Assembly: GCF_014489415.1 (NCBI RefSeq)
Contig: NZ_CP060822.1
Coordinates: 1-64,000, forward strand
Source: Cylindrospermopsis curvispora GIHE-G1
Lineage (GTDB): Bacteria; Cyanobacteriota; Cyanobacteriia; Cyanobacteriales; Nostocaceae
Direction: 5' to 3'
Length of the DNA stretch: 64,000 nucleotides
Shown: piece after piece, positions 11,023 to 19,901 of the stretch
Numbering within the stretch: position 1 is the first letter of the stretch
Layout: each line of letters begins with the position of its first letter
Notes under the pieces: generated by a model
Databases searched by the model: none
Told to the model about the DNA's origin: nothing
The model's input: only the letters and a program-made list of their open reading frames with translations
Made by a program: the position numbers and the translations under genes

Positions 11023-11679
11023 ATGTCCGATCAAACCTGGCTGTCAAAATTAAAACAACATAAGGCGATCGCTGTTATTCGTACCCCAAAAATGTACTGG
11101 GGTGAACAGATGGCTATGGCCGTAGCATCCGCAGGTATGCAGTTAATAGAAATTACTTGGGATAGCGATCGCGCTCGGGATTTAATTTCTGAGTTAAGAG
11201 TTCACTTACCCCATTGTCTAATTGGCACTGGCACCCTATTTAATGTCCAACAATTACAAGAGGCGATCGCTGCTGGGGCCCAGTTTCTTTTTACTCCCCA
11301 CACAGATGTAGAAATGATTAAAAGGGCGGTTTTTAAAAACGTGCCCATTATTCCTGGAGCTTTAACACCTACAGAAATTATTACAGCTTGGCATCAGGGT
11401 GCAAGTAGTGTTAAAGTATTTCCCGTGCAAGCTATGGGAGGAGTTAACTATATTCGGAGTTTACAGGGTCCTTTGGGTCATATTCCCCTGATTCCCACAG
11501 GTGGGGTGACTATAGACAATGCCTCAGCTTTTTTGCAAGGGGGAGCTATTGCAGTAGGTTTGAGTGGAGAATTGTTCCCCAAACAATGGGTACTAACGGA
11601 AAACTGGTCAGCTATTAGCACCCAATCTAAAGATCTCATGGTAAGACTAAATGGAGACTCCCAACTACTTGCGCAATAG
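11023..11679 (+). CDS. eda: KDPG / 4-hydroxy-2-oxoglutarate aldolase
   Basis: Class I aldolase of the Entner-Doudoroff pathway that splits 2-keto-3-deoxy-6-phosphogluconate into pyruvate and glyceraldehyde 3-phosphate. The protein has 218 residues, the usual size. The Schiff-base lysine is Lys131 in SSVKVFPVQAMGG; the general acid/base Glu43 lies in IEIT; LIGTGTL and TPHTD line the active site; and the PTGGVTIDN phosphate-binding loop is intact. Its 3' end overlaps the 3' end of the convergent thiE gene by 15 bases. Confidence 0.92.
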   Translation: MSDQTWLSKLKQHKAIAVIRTPKMYWGEQMAMAVASAGMQLIEITWDSDRARDLISELRVHLPHCLIGTGTLFNVQQLQEAIAAGAQFLFTPHTDVEMIKRAVFKNVPIIPGALTPTEIITAWHQGASSVKVFPVQAMGGVNYIRSLQGPLGHIPLIPTGGVTIDNASAFLQGGAIAVGLSGELFPKQWVLTENWSAISTQSKDLMVRLNGDSQLLAQ

Positions 11680-12669
11680 CTGGGATATAAAATATTGGGT
11701 AGTGAGGGTAGGTTGTTCTGCTTCCATTAGCGATCTCACTACAGCTACGCGCTGTGCCCCAGCCTTGATGACATCATGAATGTTACCCATGTCCACACCC
11801 CCAATGGCAAACCAAGGAATGGGACAGTTCCTAGCTGCATAACTTACATAGTCAAATCCTGCTGCTGCTTTTCCTGGTTTAGTTGGTGTTTCATACACAG
11901 GACCGACACCAATATAATCCGCACCCTCAGTAATTGCTGCTTGCATCTCCTGGGGGTTGGTGGTGGAACGTCCCAGGATACGTTGTGGACCTAATAATTC
12001 CCTAGCTACAGCAACTGGTAGATCTTGTTGTCCTAAATGTACTCCATCTGCGTCAACAGCTAGGGCTAAGTCTACACGGTCATTAACAATAAACAAAGCA
12101 CCATAACTTCGACACAACTCTCTTAGTTTCTTAGCCCTATCCCAGCGCACCATGTCATCAGCTGTTTTTTCTCTATACTGAAGTATGGTCAGTCCACCTT
12201 GGAGACAAGACTCAACAATAGTTAATAAGCTATCCGCAGGGGACGTGACTAAGTACAAGCGGGACTGCCATAATAGGTGATGACGTTGATGACCCATCAA
12301 AGTACTTTCTAGGGTATACACTTGATAGCGCATTTGCTTAAAAGTTTTCCCCATTTCTTCGTGATGTAGCTTGCCGTATTCTTCTAAAACCCTAAAAGCT
12401 TCCTGAATACGGCAAAAATTAGCCTGTAATAGGGAGGTAATAGAACTACGCTGTTCCTCTTGAGAATGGCTCAAAACCGTGCCAGGATCACCCACAGTAT
12501 CTCGTGCTGCTCTAATTTGTGGTGTGTGCCACCTAGCAACTTCTTGACGTAGGTTTTTACAGGTTTCAGCCATAGAGGCATCATTTAAGCCAAAACGACA
12601 CCATTCCTCAATGATTCGCAGACCCTCCCGGGATCTATTTAAATTTGCATCTAGGATACGATAAACCAC
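11665..12669 (-). CDS. thiE: Thiamine-phosphate synthase with N-terminal ThiD2-type extension
   Basis: Joins HMP pyrophosphate and thiazole phosphate to give thiamine monophosphate. Residues about 1-125 form the extra N-terminal domain seen in cyanobacterial and some other ThiE proteins (RILDANLNRSREGLRIIEE, IQEAFRVLEEYGK). Residues about 135-334 are the TIM-barrel synthase with ILQYREK, IVNDRVDLAL, DGVHLGQQDLP, LGRSTTNP, GVGPVYETPTKPG and WFAIGGV. All the diphosphate- and HMP-contacting motifs are intact. No TPP riboswitch was recognised in the 190 bases upstream. Confidence 0.93.
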   Translation of the reverse strand: MVYRILDANLNRSREGLRIIEEWCRFGLNDASMAETCKNLRQEVARWHTPQIRAARDTVGDPGTVLSHSQEEQRSSITSLLQANFCRIQEAFRVLEEYGKLHHEEMGKTFKQMRYQVYTLESTLMGHQRHHLLWQSRLYLVTSPADSLLTIVESCLQGGLTILQYREKTADDMVRWDRAKKLRELCRSYGALFIVNDRVDLALAVDADGVHLGQQDLPVAVARELLGPQRILGRSTTNPQEMQAAITEGADYIGVGPVYETPTKPGKAAAGFDYVSYAARNCPIPWFAIGGVDMGNIHDVIKAGAQRVAVVRSLMEAEQPTLTTQYFISQLLRK

Positions 12670-12863
12670 AATTGTATGTTGTAATTATATTTTGATTATA
12701 TTTTGGGTGGGAGTTGATGTTCCCTTGGTCCAGAAACTGGATGCGGTCAAACCGAATGCGTCATAGTATTTTACAGCTTGTGGGGAACTGTGGTTAAATA
12801 AAAATTGCTCAGATCAGGTAATTTTTTCTAGAATCTATCAAGAAGATCGCGAGGGTAACAAGA

Positions 12864-13652
12864 TTGGACGACAACTACCAAACCTACTTAAATCGGTTAG
12901 CGAGAATGACGCTACCAGACTCTTTCAGAACCCAGGTTCAACATATCCAGGAATCCTCTAAATTCCAGTCTGTAGATGGTGTCCTCAGAGCAACCCCCTT
13001 TCCCGGTTATACCCTGATTACTCCACCAGCGGGTGAAGATCCGCAAAATGCCGACTTTTACCAGCAAATAGATGCTTTTGGGCGATCGCTGTTAGAGTTA
13101 CCAATTGCTTCCGATTTGATTGTACCTTTACCGGTGAGCAGTTTTCATCTTACTTTAGCAGATCTGATTTGGGATCATGCGTTTATTCACGCCTGTGAGA
13201 AAAGACCCGATTTTGAAGAAGAACTAAACTCTTATCTAGGAGACTTGTTTGGTCAGTACCAAAAATTGCGTAGTTCATCCCAAGGTCCCATTTCTTGGCA
13301 AGTCTTAGGAATAATAGTAATGCCTAGAGCTATAGCATTGGGTTTAATACCAAAGGATGAACGCTCATACGAAGAAATTATTCAACTACGACGACTAATT
13401 TATCAAAATCGCAAATTAATGGGACTGGGCATTGAACAGCACTATCACTTCACAGCCCATATTACGTTAGGTTATTTTAGTGAAATCCCTGCTAACTTAG
13501 ACCGGGTTAATCTAAGTAATTTATTATCGGAACTAAATCAACATTGGCTGTTAAATTTCTCACAAATTGTGGTCAGTCAAGCTGAGGTGAGAAAGTTTGA
13601 TGATATGACCCATTATTATCGTCAACCAAACTGGGCCAGTTTCAGGTTTTAA
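12864..13652 (+). CDS. 2H phosphoesterase-like protein (DUF1868 type)
   Basis: A soluble protein of 262 residues with two H-x-T/S-type motifs, HLTLAD near residue 94 and HITLGY near residue 200. This is the signature of the 2H phosphoesterase / RNA ligase T (LigT) superfamily, which opens 2',3'-cyclic phosphates. Overall sequence fits cyanobacterial DUF1868 members; the natural substrate is unknown. The start is a TTG preceded by GAGGGTAAC, and no in-frame ATG lies near the conserved N-terminus. Confidence 0.78.
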   Translation: MDDNYQTYLNRLARMTLPDSFRTQVQHIQESSKFQSVDGVLRATPFPGYTLITPPAGEDPQNADFYQQIDAFGRSLLELPIASDLIVPLPVSSFHLTLADLIWDHAFIHACEKRPDFEEELNSYLGDLFGQYQKLRSSSQGPISWQVLGIIVMPRAIALGLIPKDERSYEEIIQLRRLIYQNRKLMGLGIEQHYHFTAHITLGYFSEIPANLDRVNLSNLLSELNQHWLLNFSQIVVSQAEVRKFDDMTHYYRQPNWASFRF

Positions 13653-13683
13653 GGGGATAGGGAGAAATGGGGACCATAAGCGA

Positions 13684-14460
13684 TCAAACAAATTCCAACT
13701 TTTGATATCCTAGATAAACAGCTTCTAAAAACACATCAGCTGAAATATCACCGGGCAAAACTGATAAATTAACTATGGACTGAACCTGCTGGGACAATTC
13801 GAGGGATAAAGAAGCTTTAGCTTTAGAAGACATACCACCACGGTGTTTTAAATACTCACGAATTACGGCAAAATCATCGGGCAATAACTGGGATAGGTCA
13901 CAGGTTTGCTGCAGCTTGACACAAAGCAACTTCGCTTCCGCAGAAATAGCTAAATTGACAACTTTATTTTCTGTTTCAGACTGAATTACCATAGTTCCAG
14001 CAACCATATCACCCAGACGCTTTTCATTTTTGGCTAAGATGATTAAAAAAGCACCGATGAAAAAAAACTCATCCACTGGACGGAGTAAAGCTCGCAAGAC
14101 CGACTGTTGCAGTCCAACTGGTCTACCATCATCTCTGATTACCCGAATTTTGGCCATGCGTTTACCAGGAGTCTGTCCTTGCCATAAAGTCTCAAAAAAG
14201 ACAAAATAGCCAGTATAAATGGTGAAAATAGTCAGGGAGGCGATCGCCCATATCCACAAACCAAAAGCTGAGTCTAAAATTGCTGATATAACCAATTGAC
14301 TGAAGATAAATACCCAAGCAATGACTACCAAAATTAAAGTGGTAGTCAAAACCAAATAGTCAATTAAAAAAGCCCAAGCACGACTTCCTATACCAGCTAA
14401 GGTAAATTCCAGCTCCACACTTTCGGGAGTATTAAATTTGACTTTATTGAATAAGTGCAT
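13684..14460 (-). CDS. RDD-domain membrane protein
   Basis: A membrane protein of 258 residues. The RDD domain occupies about residues 15-150 with the characteristic GIGSRAWAFLIDYLV start, a TPGKRMAKIRVI block after the second helix and EKRLGDMVAGTMV at the end. The C-terminal 100 residues are soluble. RDD proteins have been linked in some bacteria to ion exchange; the role here is unknown. It starts 3 bases after the stop of the preceding membrane-protein gene, so the two are almost certainly co-transcribed. A SpoIIM-family gene is divergent upstream of the pair. Confidence 0.85.
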   Translation of the reverse strand: MHLFNKVKFNTPESVELEFTLAGIGSRAWAFLIDYLVLTTTLILVVIAWVFIFSQLVISAILDSAFGLWIWAIASLTIFTIYTGYFVFFETLWQGQTPGKRMAKIRVIRDDGRPVGLQQSVLRALLRPVDEFFFIGAFLIILAKNEKRLGDMVAGTMVIQSETENKVVNLAISAEAKLLCVKLQQTCDLSQLLPDDFAVIREYLKHRGGMSSKAKASLSLELSQQVQSIVNLSVLPGDISADVFLEAVYLGYQKLEFV

Positions 14461-14463
14461 GGT

Positions 14464-15312
14464 TTAAATTTCCCGTTCTCGTAACTTTAAACCCAATCCT
14501 TCGCGACGACTGCGTAAGTCATAATAAATTACAGCTCTGAGAGATTGCCAAAAAGGTAAAATTAGGGCACTACCGCCTATAAATATAGCAATAAAGAAGA
14601 GAAGCAGTAAACTATTAAGGAGGGGATTATTGTCAGGTGTGAATTCCAATATTCCCTGAACAATAAAGGAAATAATTTGTAATAAAATTTGCATTGGTAA
14701 AGTGATTAAAGATGCTACAAAAAGGATGAGAAATATTCTCCATACATGACCTTTGGTTAACTCCCAGCTGCGACCAATAGTAGAGGTAGCATCCACATTT
14801 TCCTCAATTGCTAGGGGGAGAGTTACCAGAGAAAACCGAATTTCTAACCAGATAGATCCTACAATAGCGACAATAGTCAAAAGAAGAACTAGGAGAAAGA
14901 TCAGACCTATATTAGTGGGATTCTGAATGTCTAACCCACCCAAAATTGCCGTGGGAATAAGCGCCAACAAAAATCCTAGAATAAAAAAACTAACAATAAT
15001 GCCAACGTAGATGAAAAACATTAAAATCAATGTGCCTAAAAACTGCCACAATCGGGAATTAACAAATCGTTCACCCGAGTGAACACTTTCTGGTTGATTA
15101 ACCAAATCACCAAAACCTAAACGACTAATCAGAGCTGATAAAGCATAAAATTTAGCCCAACCATAGATTGGCACAAGTATCCATAGCCAAGCTTTTAAAG
15201 ACAGAAAAAAGTAGTCCTTAAAATGGGAACGATATAAGCGAACTGATGCGCTAACTGCATTTCCCACTGTTAAAACCTGTCCGGTGGTGTAAAAACCTCT
15301 ATTCTCAGCCAT
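14464..15312 (-). CDS. Multi-span membrane protein, cyanobacterial conserved
   Basis: A protein of 282 residues with about six long hydrophobic helices (for example near 100-125, 140-165, 205-225 and 245-265). The sequence resembles the loosely defined DUF975 / glycerophosphodiester phosphodiesterase membrane-domain group, which has no catalytic residues of its own. It is coupled to the RDD gene and divergent from a SpoIIM-family gene; this trio of membrane proteins recurs together in cyanobacteria as far as I recall. No function assigned. Confidence 0.72.
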   Translation of the reverse strand: MAENRGFYTTGQVLTVGNAVSASVRLYRSHFKDYFFLSLKAWLWILVPIYGWAKFYALSALISRLGFGDLVNQPESVHSGERFVNSRLWQFLGTLILMFFIYVGIIVSFFILGFLLALIPTAILGGLDIQNPTNIGLIFLLVLLLTIVAIVGSIWLEIRFSLVTLPLAIEENVDATSTIGRSWELTKGHVWRIFLILFVASLITLPMQILLQIISFIVQGILEFTPDNNPLLNSLLLLFFIAIFIGGSALILPFWQSLRAVIYYDLRSRREGLGLKLREREI

Positions 15313-15336
15313 AATATAAAATACTCCAATTAACTA

Positions 15337-15400
15337 CTAAGTAGGGAGGCACAATTATTTGTACGTTCATCTTATATTTAATTCCACCCACCTACTTAAG
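15337..15400. repeat. Short MITE-like dispersed repeat, copy 2
   Basis: A 64-bp element with near-palindromic ends (CTAAGTAGGG at the left, CCTACTTAAG at the right). It matches copy 1 at 10950-11003 but holds about ten extra bases (TACGTTCA region) in the middle. A 31-base stretch, 15362-15392, is repeated exactly in inverse orientation inside the gene at 22341-23249. It again sits between divergent genes. Confidence 0.8.
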
Positions 15401-15495
15401 TCAGGTAACGGTGGGCAATTTGCAAAAGGAACGTGGAGGATATTATTGAGAGTAAGAATATATTAAACTAAATTCACCTCAGTACCGTAAATTTA

Positions 15496-16443
15496 ATGAA
15501 TATTAAACGTTGGATTAGCACAAGGGAAGAAAATTGGCAACGGTTAGACTCCCTTTTGAGTAAAATAGAGCGGAAAAGACTAAAATCCCTGAAATCCTCA
15601 GAAATTAGAGAGCTGGCTAGTCTTTATCGGTCTATAACAGCTGACTTAGCACGAGCACGCACCCACAACGTGTCCCATACTTTAATTCAAAGTTTACAAC
15701 TCCTAGCAACCCGTGCTTATACACAAATTTACCAAGGTTCTCGAAAACAAGAATGGGAAGGAGTCATACAGTTTTACCGTTGGGGATTTCCAGCTATAGT
15801 GCAGCAGACCTTTCCTTATATCATTACTGCTACAGGACTATTCATCCTAGGGATGTTAGTAGGTTGGTGGTATACTTGGCAAGATCCCAGTTTTATGTCC
15901 CTACTGATACCTGAGAGTTTGATTTCCCAAGTTCAAGATCGGGGTGAGTTATGGATAGGTTCCATAGTCGGTATAGAACCCTTAGCATCCAGTAATATTA
16001 TGATTAATAATATTTCCGTTTCCTTTTCTGCTGTTGCTGGGGGAATTACGGGGGGAATATTCACTATTTACATATTAGTATTCAATGGATTATTGATTGG
16101 CTCTATTGCTACTTTAGTGGCTGAAAATAATCTAGCCTATCCATTTTGGGCTTTTGTACTTCCCCATGGTGCCCTGGAATTGCCTGCCATATTTTTTGCA
16201 GGAGGAGCAGGTTTACTATTGGGTAGAGGAATTCTCTTTCCTGGTAAATATTTACGTCTGGAAGCAATTAAATATTACAGTTCCCTTGCTGCACAATTGG
16301 TCTTTGGAATTGTACCATTACTAATTATTGCTGGAATAATCGAGGGGTTTTTCTCTCCTAACCCCATAATACCAGATCCAGTTAAGTATTTAGTGGGATT
16401 GGCAATATTTATTCTATTAGTGATGTACTGTAATCGTAAATAG
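15496..16443 (+). CDS. Stage II sporulation protein M (SpoIIM/DUF95) family membrane protein
   Basis: A membrane protein of 315 residues. The soluble N-terminus begins MNIKRWISTREENWQRLDSLL, followed by about six helices carrying the family's conserved segments SFSAVAGGITGGIFTIYILVFNGLLIG and LPHGALELPAIFFAGGAGLLLG. SpoIIM takes part in engulfment during sporulation in Firmicutes, but homologues are widespread in non-sporulating bacteria, usually beside RDD-domain genes as here. Probable membrane remodelling or envelope role, inferred only. Confidence 0.85.
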   Translation: MNIKRWISTREENWQRLDSLLSKIERKRLKSLKSSEIRELASLYRSITADLARARTHNVSHTLIQSLQLLATRAYTQIYQGSRKQEWEGVIQFYRWGFPAIVQQTFPYIITATGLFILGMLVGWWYTWQDPSFMSLLIPESLISQVQDRGELWIGSIVGIEPLASSNIMINNISVSFSAVAGGITGGIFTIYILVFNGLLIGSIATLVAENNLAYPFWAFVLPHGALELPAIFFAGGAGLLLGRGILFPGKYLRLEAIKYYSSLAAQLVFGIVPLLIIAGIIEGFFSPNPIIPDPVKYLVGLAIFILLVMYCNRK

Positions 16444-16470
16444 TAATTGATAGAAAAATGAATAAATTAT

Positions 16471-17226
16471 GGCGTTGCATATTTGCGGGATGAATCAACT
16501 AAACGCGGGTATTACTTCATACTTTAAATAGTGAAGTAATAATTTAATTGAATACCTAAGCATATCTACAGATTTTGAATAGCATAGCGTTTTTCTATGT
16601 AGTCGCGCTAAGTAGTGACGTAAACGTGTATTTTCACCCTCTACCCTAGTCATATATGTTTTGCTCACAATATGATCCTCTGGCTGAATAAAACTCGGAT
16701 AAACCCTCCACCCATCAGTAACATAAAAAAAGCATTGCCAGAGTTTAACGATGTCCCACAAAGGTTGAAATGCTTGTGAGCTGTGGTCTCCCACAACCCA
16801 AGCCAGGATATTTTTACGGAAGTGATTTACTGCTGTCCACAACCATATTTTGTTTTTTTTTGATCCCACAAAGGTCTCCAACTCATCAAGCTCACCTACC
16901 AAGGGTGTTTCCTCAACTGGTGGAGCATCTGGAAGTATGGAACCAATTTGTTTTAGCCAGTAAATAATAGTTGTATGATGAACGCCTTTATCGCGTTCAA
17001 TTGCTCTAAATCCCATACCGTTAACATAAGAGCGCAGGCAACTTTGTTTAACTTCTTCTGAATAGCCTTTAGGTGGACTATAGACATCGATAAATTGACG
17101 ACCACAATCAACACAAATGTGATTTTGTTTACCTCGACGTTTGCCATTCTTTCTGATTTTGGAAGACCCGCAGTTTGGACAATGCACAGTAGATTACCTC
17201 AATTCATACCTCTATTATGCAACGCC
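16471..17226 (-). mobile_element. IS1-family insertion sequence, copy 1
   Basis: A complete 756-bp element. The ends are inverted repeats GGCGTTGCATA / TATGCAACGCC, and it is flanked by an 8-bp direct repeat TAAATTAT (16463-16470 and 17227-17234), the expected target duplication for this family. It carries one transposase gene. A second copy at 31617-32372 differs by two bases that I could see, so movement was recent. Confidence 0.95.
16495..17187 (-). CDS. IS1-family transposase
   Basis: DDE transposase of 230 residues in a single reading frame, unlike E. coli IS1, which needs a frameshift. An N-terminal zinc ribbon (CPNCGS, CVDCGR) is followed by a helix-turn-helix that ends with HHTTIIYWLKQ. 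The catalytic domain has Asp in LDELETF, Asp in VTDGW and Glu in VEGENTRLRH. No damage is visible, so the protein is probably active. Confidence 0.95.
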   Translation of the reverse strand: MHCPNCGSSKIRKNGKRRGKQNHICVDCGRQFIDVYSPPKGYSEEVKQSCLRSYVNGMGFRAIERDKGVHHTTIIYWLKQIGSILPDAPPVEETPLVGELDELETFVGSKKNKIWLWTAVNHFRKNILAWVVGDHSSQAFQPLWDIVKLWQCFFYVTDGWRVYPSFIQPEDHIVSKTYMTRVEGENTRLRHYLARLHRKTLCYSKSVDMLRYSIKLLLHYLKYEVIPAFS

Positions 17227-17298
17227 TAAATTATTATATAATATAGCCGACCTATCCCATAACACTATCTAAATACGCTAATCTTTCGTGAGGTAATT

Positions 17299-18252
17299 AT
17301 GGAATTTAATATAGATAAACAAACTGTTCAAAATAAATCCCACTTATTGGAACATTTTAGAAAGCTGGTAGAGGAGAAAAGAAAAAACATTACAAAAAAA
17401 GTAAATAATGCTCCACAAAAATTAAGTAATGAAAAGCACAAGTTAGAGGCAAAGGAAATAAACACGGCAATATACCAAATTAAGGAAGGTTTTGTACGTA
17501 GGGTTATTGAAACTGCAAGGGAAAATAATTGGAATGATCAAGAGAAGTTATCATCGCTCCTTTTTGTAGTTTATTGCTCTCAGGTTGTGATGCTTGATTT
17601 ACGTCATCAAGTTTGGGCTTATGAATATATGGCCTTTTCCCGAAGAGTTGGCGAACTCTGGGAGGATTTTGTTAAATTGCCATTTTTGCATCCACCCAGA
17701 ACAGTGGATTTAATTGAGTTTGTACCACCACTATTTTCCGATGTCATAAAGAATCTCAAACAAAGTACAGAAGAATATATTAGTGTATTACCTATTTCTT
17801 TAAAACAGAAACACGACTTAATCAAGTATTATGAAAAAGTGTGGGTATTAATTAATACTGGCAATATCAGCCTTGAGCTGGATTTTCATGCTACTATTAG
17901 AGGGAAAAAATTTAATATAGACTTTAAAAGTGGATTTGGATCCAACGAGAAAGGAAATACTAATCGGATGCTTATGATAGCAACTATCTATTGTAGTTTG
18001 TCAGACGAATATAATAATGTTTTATTTATTCGTGCTGAAGAAGATTCAAATAATCACTACTTTAGAACTCTAAAAGAATCCGGAGTCTGGAGTGCTTATT
18101 GTGGTCATCAAGCATATCGAAAAATTGCTGATTTTACGGAGTTTGATATTCATAATTGGATTAACTCCAATATTGACTGGGAACATAATTTATTAAATAG
18201 AACTGTTCAGGACTTTACTAATCGTAATTTAATGGGTTATCTGCAATGGTAA
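17299..18252 (+). CDS. Type II restriction endonuclease (PD-(D/E)XK type)
   Basis: A protein of 317 residues with no close family that I can name. It is called a restriction enzyme for two reasons: it overlaps a DNA adenine methyltransferase gene by 7 bases, and it has a PD-(D/E)XK-like core, Asp195 in LELDFHA followed by Asp208-Phe-Lys210 in KKFNIDFKSGFGS. The N-terminal 60 residues are basic and probably coiled. The start ATG follows GAGGTAATT. The gene is AT-rich compared with its chromosomal neighbours and begins 73 bases after the IS1 copy, which fits acquisition by transfer. The recognition sequence cannot be read from the protein. Confidence 0.78.
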   Translation: MEFNIDKQTVQNKSHLLEHFRKLVEEKRKNITKKVNNAPQKLSNEKHKLEAKEINTAIYQIKEGFVRRVIETARENNWNDQEKLSSLLFVVYCSQVVMLDLRHQVWAYEYMAFSRRVGELWEDFVKLPFLHPPRTVDLIEFVPPLFSDVIKNLKQSTEEYISVLPISLKQKHDLIKYYEKVWVLINTGNISLELDFHATIRGKKFNIDFKSGFGSNEKGNTNRMLMIATIYCSLSDEYNNVLFIRAEEDSNNHYFRTLKESGVWSAYCGHQAYRKIADFTEFDIHNWINSNIDWEHNLLNRTVQDFTNRNLMGYLQW

Positions 18253-19832
18253 GTGAAACAATACTAAAAGATAAGTATCAAACTTATTTTACATCGAATA
18301 ATTGCTTGTCCTCATATATGGTTGCACTTTTAAAACTGGAAAACAGTGACCAATTACTTGAACCCTCTGCTGGAGAAGGACATCTTTTAGAAGCAGCACT
18401 TCAATGTAATAATGCCATATCATCTGTCGCTTATGAATTACATCCAGAACATGCTAAAAAATTACGTTCCAAGTTTAATGACGTTAAAAATGTCCAGATC
18501 AGAGAACGTGACACCATTTTTTGCCCGGATTTGGATTTATGCGAGTCTTTTGGCCGCAAATTTACTAAGATTTTAGGAAATCCTCCCTATGGTGCTTGGC
18601 AAGACTATGAGCGTCGTAATCAATTAAAAAAGAAATATCCGGGATTTTATATTAAGGAAACTTATACGGTTTTTCTCCTGCGTTGTCTCAAATTACTTGC
18701 AGATAACGGAAGACTAGTCTTTATTATTCCCGATACTTTTTTATATCTTCACCGTCATATTATGCTTAGGCGTTATCTTCTTGAGGAATTTACTATTGAA
18801 AGTATAGATGTCTTTCGTTCATCTTTATTTCCAGGTATTTCCTTTGGCTATGCGGGTCTTTGCGTTGTTTCAATTTTTTGTCAAAAACCACAATCTCATC
18901 ATGGCTTTTATGTTAGATCTGTTGATAAATTGGCAAATTTGCACTTATCTTTGAATCTTAAGGAATACAATTCTGGCTATGGTTCTAATCATAATTATAT
19001 TCTCCAAAAAGATATTCGTATTACAGAATCTTTATCCATTCCCATATCAAGGAATAATTCAGTTGTTGCTGAAATATCTGATCATACAACCAAAATGGTT
19101 GATGTTGCTGATTGTGTGACAGGTTTTTATTCAGGAAATGATAAATTATTCCTACGTAAAGCATCTGGTTTAGTCAAGGGATCTAAAGATTACTTATTAG
19201 TGGATCCTATTTCTATTGAACCTAATCCTTGTAATTTGGAAAATTCTCTGCGAGGAATAGAGGGAACAAAGCATTTTGTACCTATGCTTAAAGGTGGGGG
19301 CTATAATTTTCTGAAACCAACTCAATGGTATGTGGATTGGAGTTTAAAAGCAGTTGAATTTTATAAAAACAATAAGAAGTCTAGATTCCAAAATTCTTCC
19401 TATTATTTCAAAACAGGAATTGGCTTTCCTATGGTAACCTCTAAACGTCCGACAGCAGTATTAATTGAGCAGACTCTTTTTGATCAGTCTATAGTAGGAA
19501 TTTTTCCTAAATCTTCCATAGATTTATTTTTCTTATTAGCTTATTGTAACTCTCCTGCTTTTTGGCATTGCTTAAAATCTATTAACCCTTCAGCAAATAA
19601 TTCTGCTAAATATATTTTAAAAACTCCTGTGATTTTGCCAGATGAATATGTGATGCAAGACATCTCTTGTCGCACTCAGGAGTTAGTATTACAGATGAAA
19701 CACGGTCATAAAACAAGATTGTGTGAAATTCTTGAGGAAGAAATCATTGCTTCTATTATGAAATATATCAATCGACAGATATCTTCTAAGCTGGTGAATA
19801 CATCTGTTATGAATATATTTTCTAGTTTTTAA
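18246..19832 (+). CDS. Gamma-class N6-adenine DNA methyltransferase (TaqI-like)
   Basis: Protects host DNA by methylating adenine in the site cut by the partner nuclease. In 528 residues the motif order is X-I-IV, which is the gamma class: YFTSNN near 14-19, motif I LLEPSAGEG at 37-45 and catalytic motif IV NPPY at 112-115. The C-terminal half (about 270-480) is the target-recognition region. It overlaps the nuclease stop (ATG inside the last codons), so translation is coupled. It is AT-rich like its partner. The alternative of an orphan methyltransferase is unlikely given that partner. Confidence 0.9.
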   Translation: MVSETILKDKYQTYFTSNNCLSSYMVALLKLENSDQLLEPSAGEGHLLEAALQCNNAISSVAYELHPEHAKKLRSKFNDVKNVQIRERDTIFCPDLDLCESFGRKFTKILGNPPYGAWQDYERRNQLKKKYPGFYIKETYTVFLLRCLKLLADNGRLVFIIPDTFLYLHRHIMLRRYLLEEFTIESIDVFRSSLFPGISFGYAGLCVVSIFCQKPQSHHGFYVRSVDKLANLHLSLNLKEYNSGYGSNHNYILQKDIRITESLSIPISRNNSVVAEISDHTTKMVDVADCVTGFYSGNDKLFLRKASGLVKGSKDYLLVDPISIEPNPCNLENSLRGIEGTKHFVPMLKGGGYNFLKPTQWYVDWSLKAVEFYKNNKKSRFQNSSYYFKTGIGFPMVTSKRPTAVLIEQTLFDQSIVGIFPKSSIDLFFLLAYCNSPAFWHCLKSINPSANNSAKYILKTPVILPDEYVMQDISCRTQELVLQMKHGHKTRLCEILEEEIIASIMKYINRQISSKLVNTSVMNIFSSF

Positions 19833-19870
19833 GAATTCCTCAAACGGTAGAGGTGAAACCAAAAATAAGT

Positions 19871-19891
19871 GAGTTTAGACAATCTAAACTC
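19871..19891. terminator. Intergenic terminator hairpin
   Basis: A perfect 9-bp stem GAGTTTAGA / TCTAAACTC with a 3-base loop lies between the convergent methyltransferase and lipoprotein genes. On the minus strand it is followed by a T-rich stretch (ACTTATTTTT), so it probably ends the lipoprotein transcript, perhaps both. Confidence 0.5.
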
Positions 19892-19901
19892 CGGAAATAA
19901 C

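Noticed and set aside
12670-12863. TPP riboswitch upstream of thiE
   Set aside because: The conserved THI-box sequence was not found in the region upstream of the gene.
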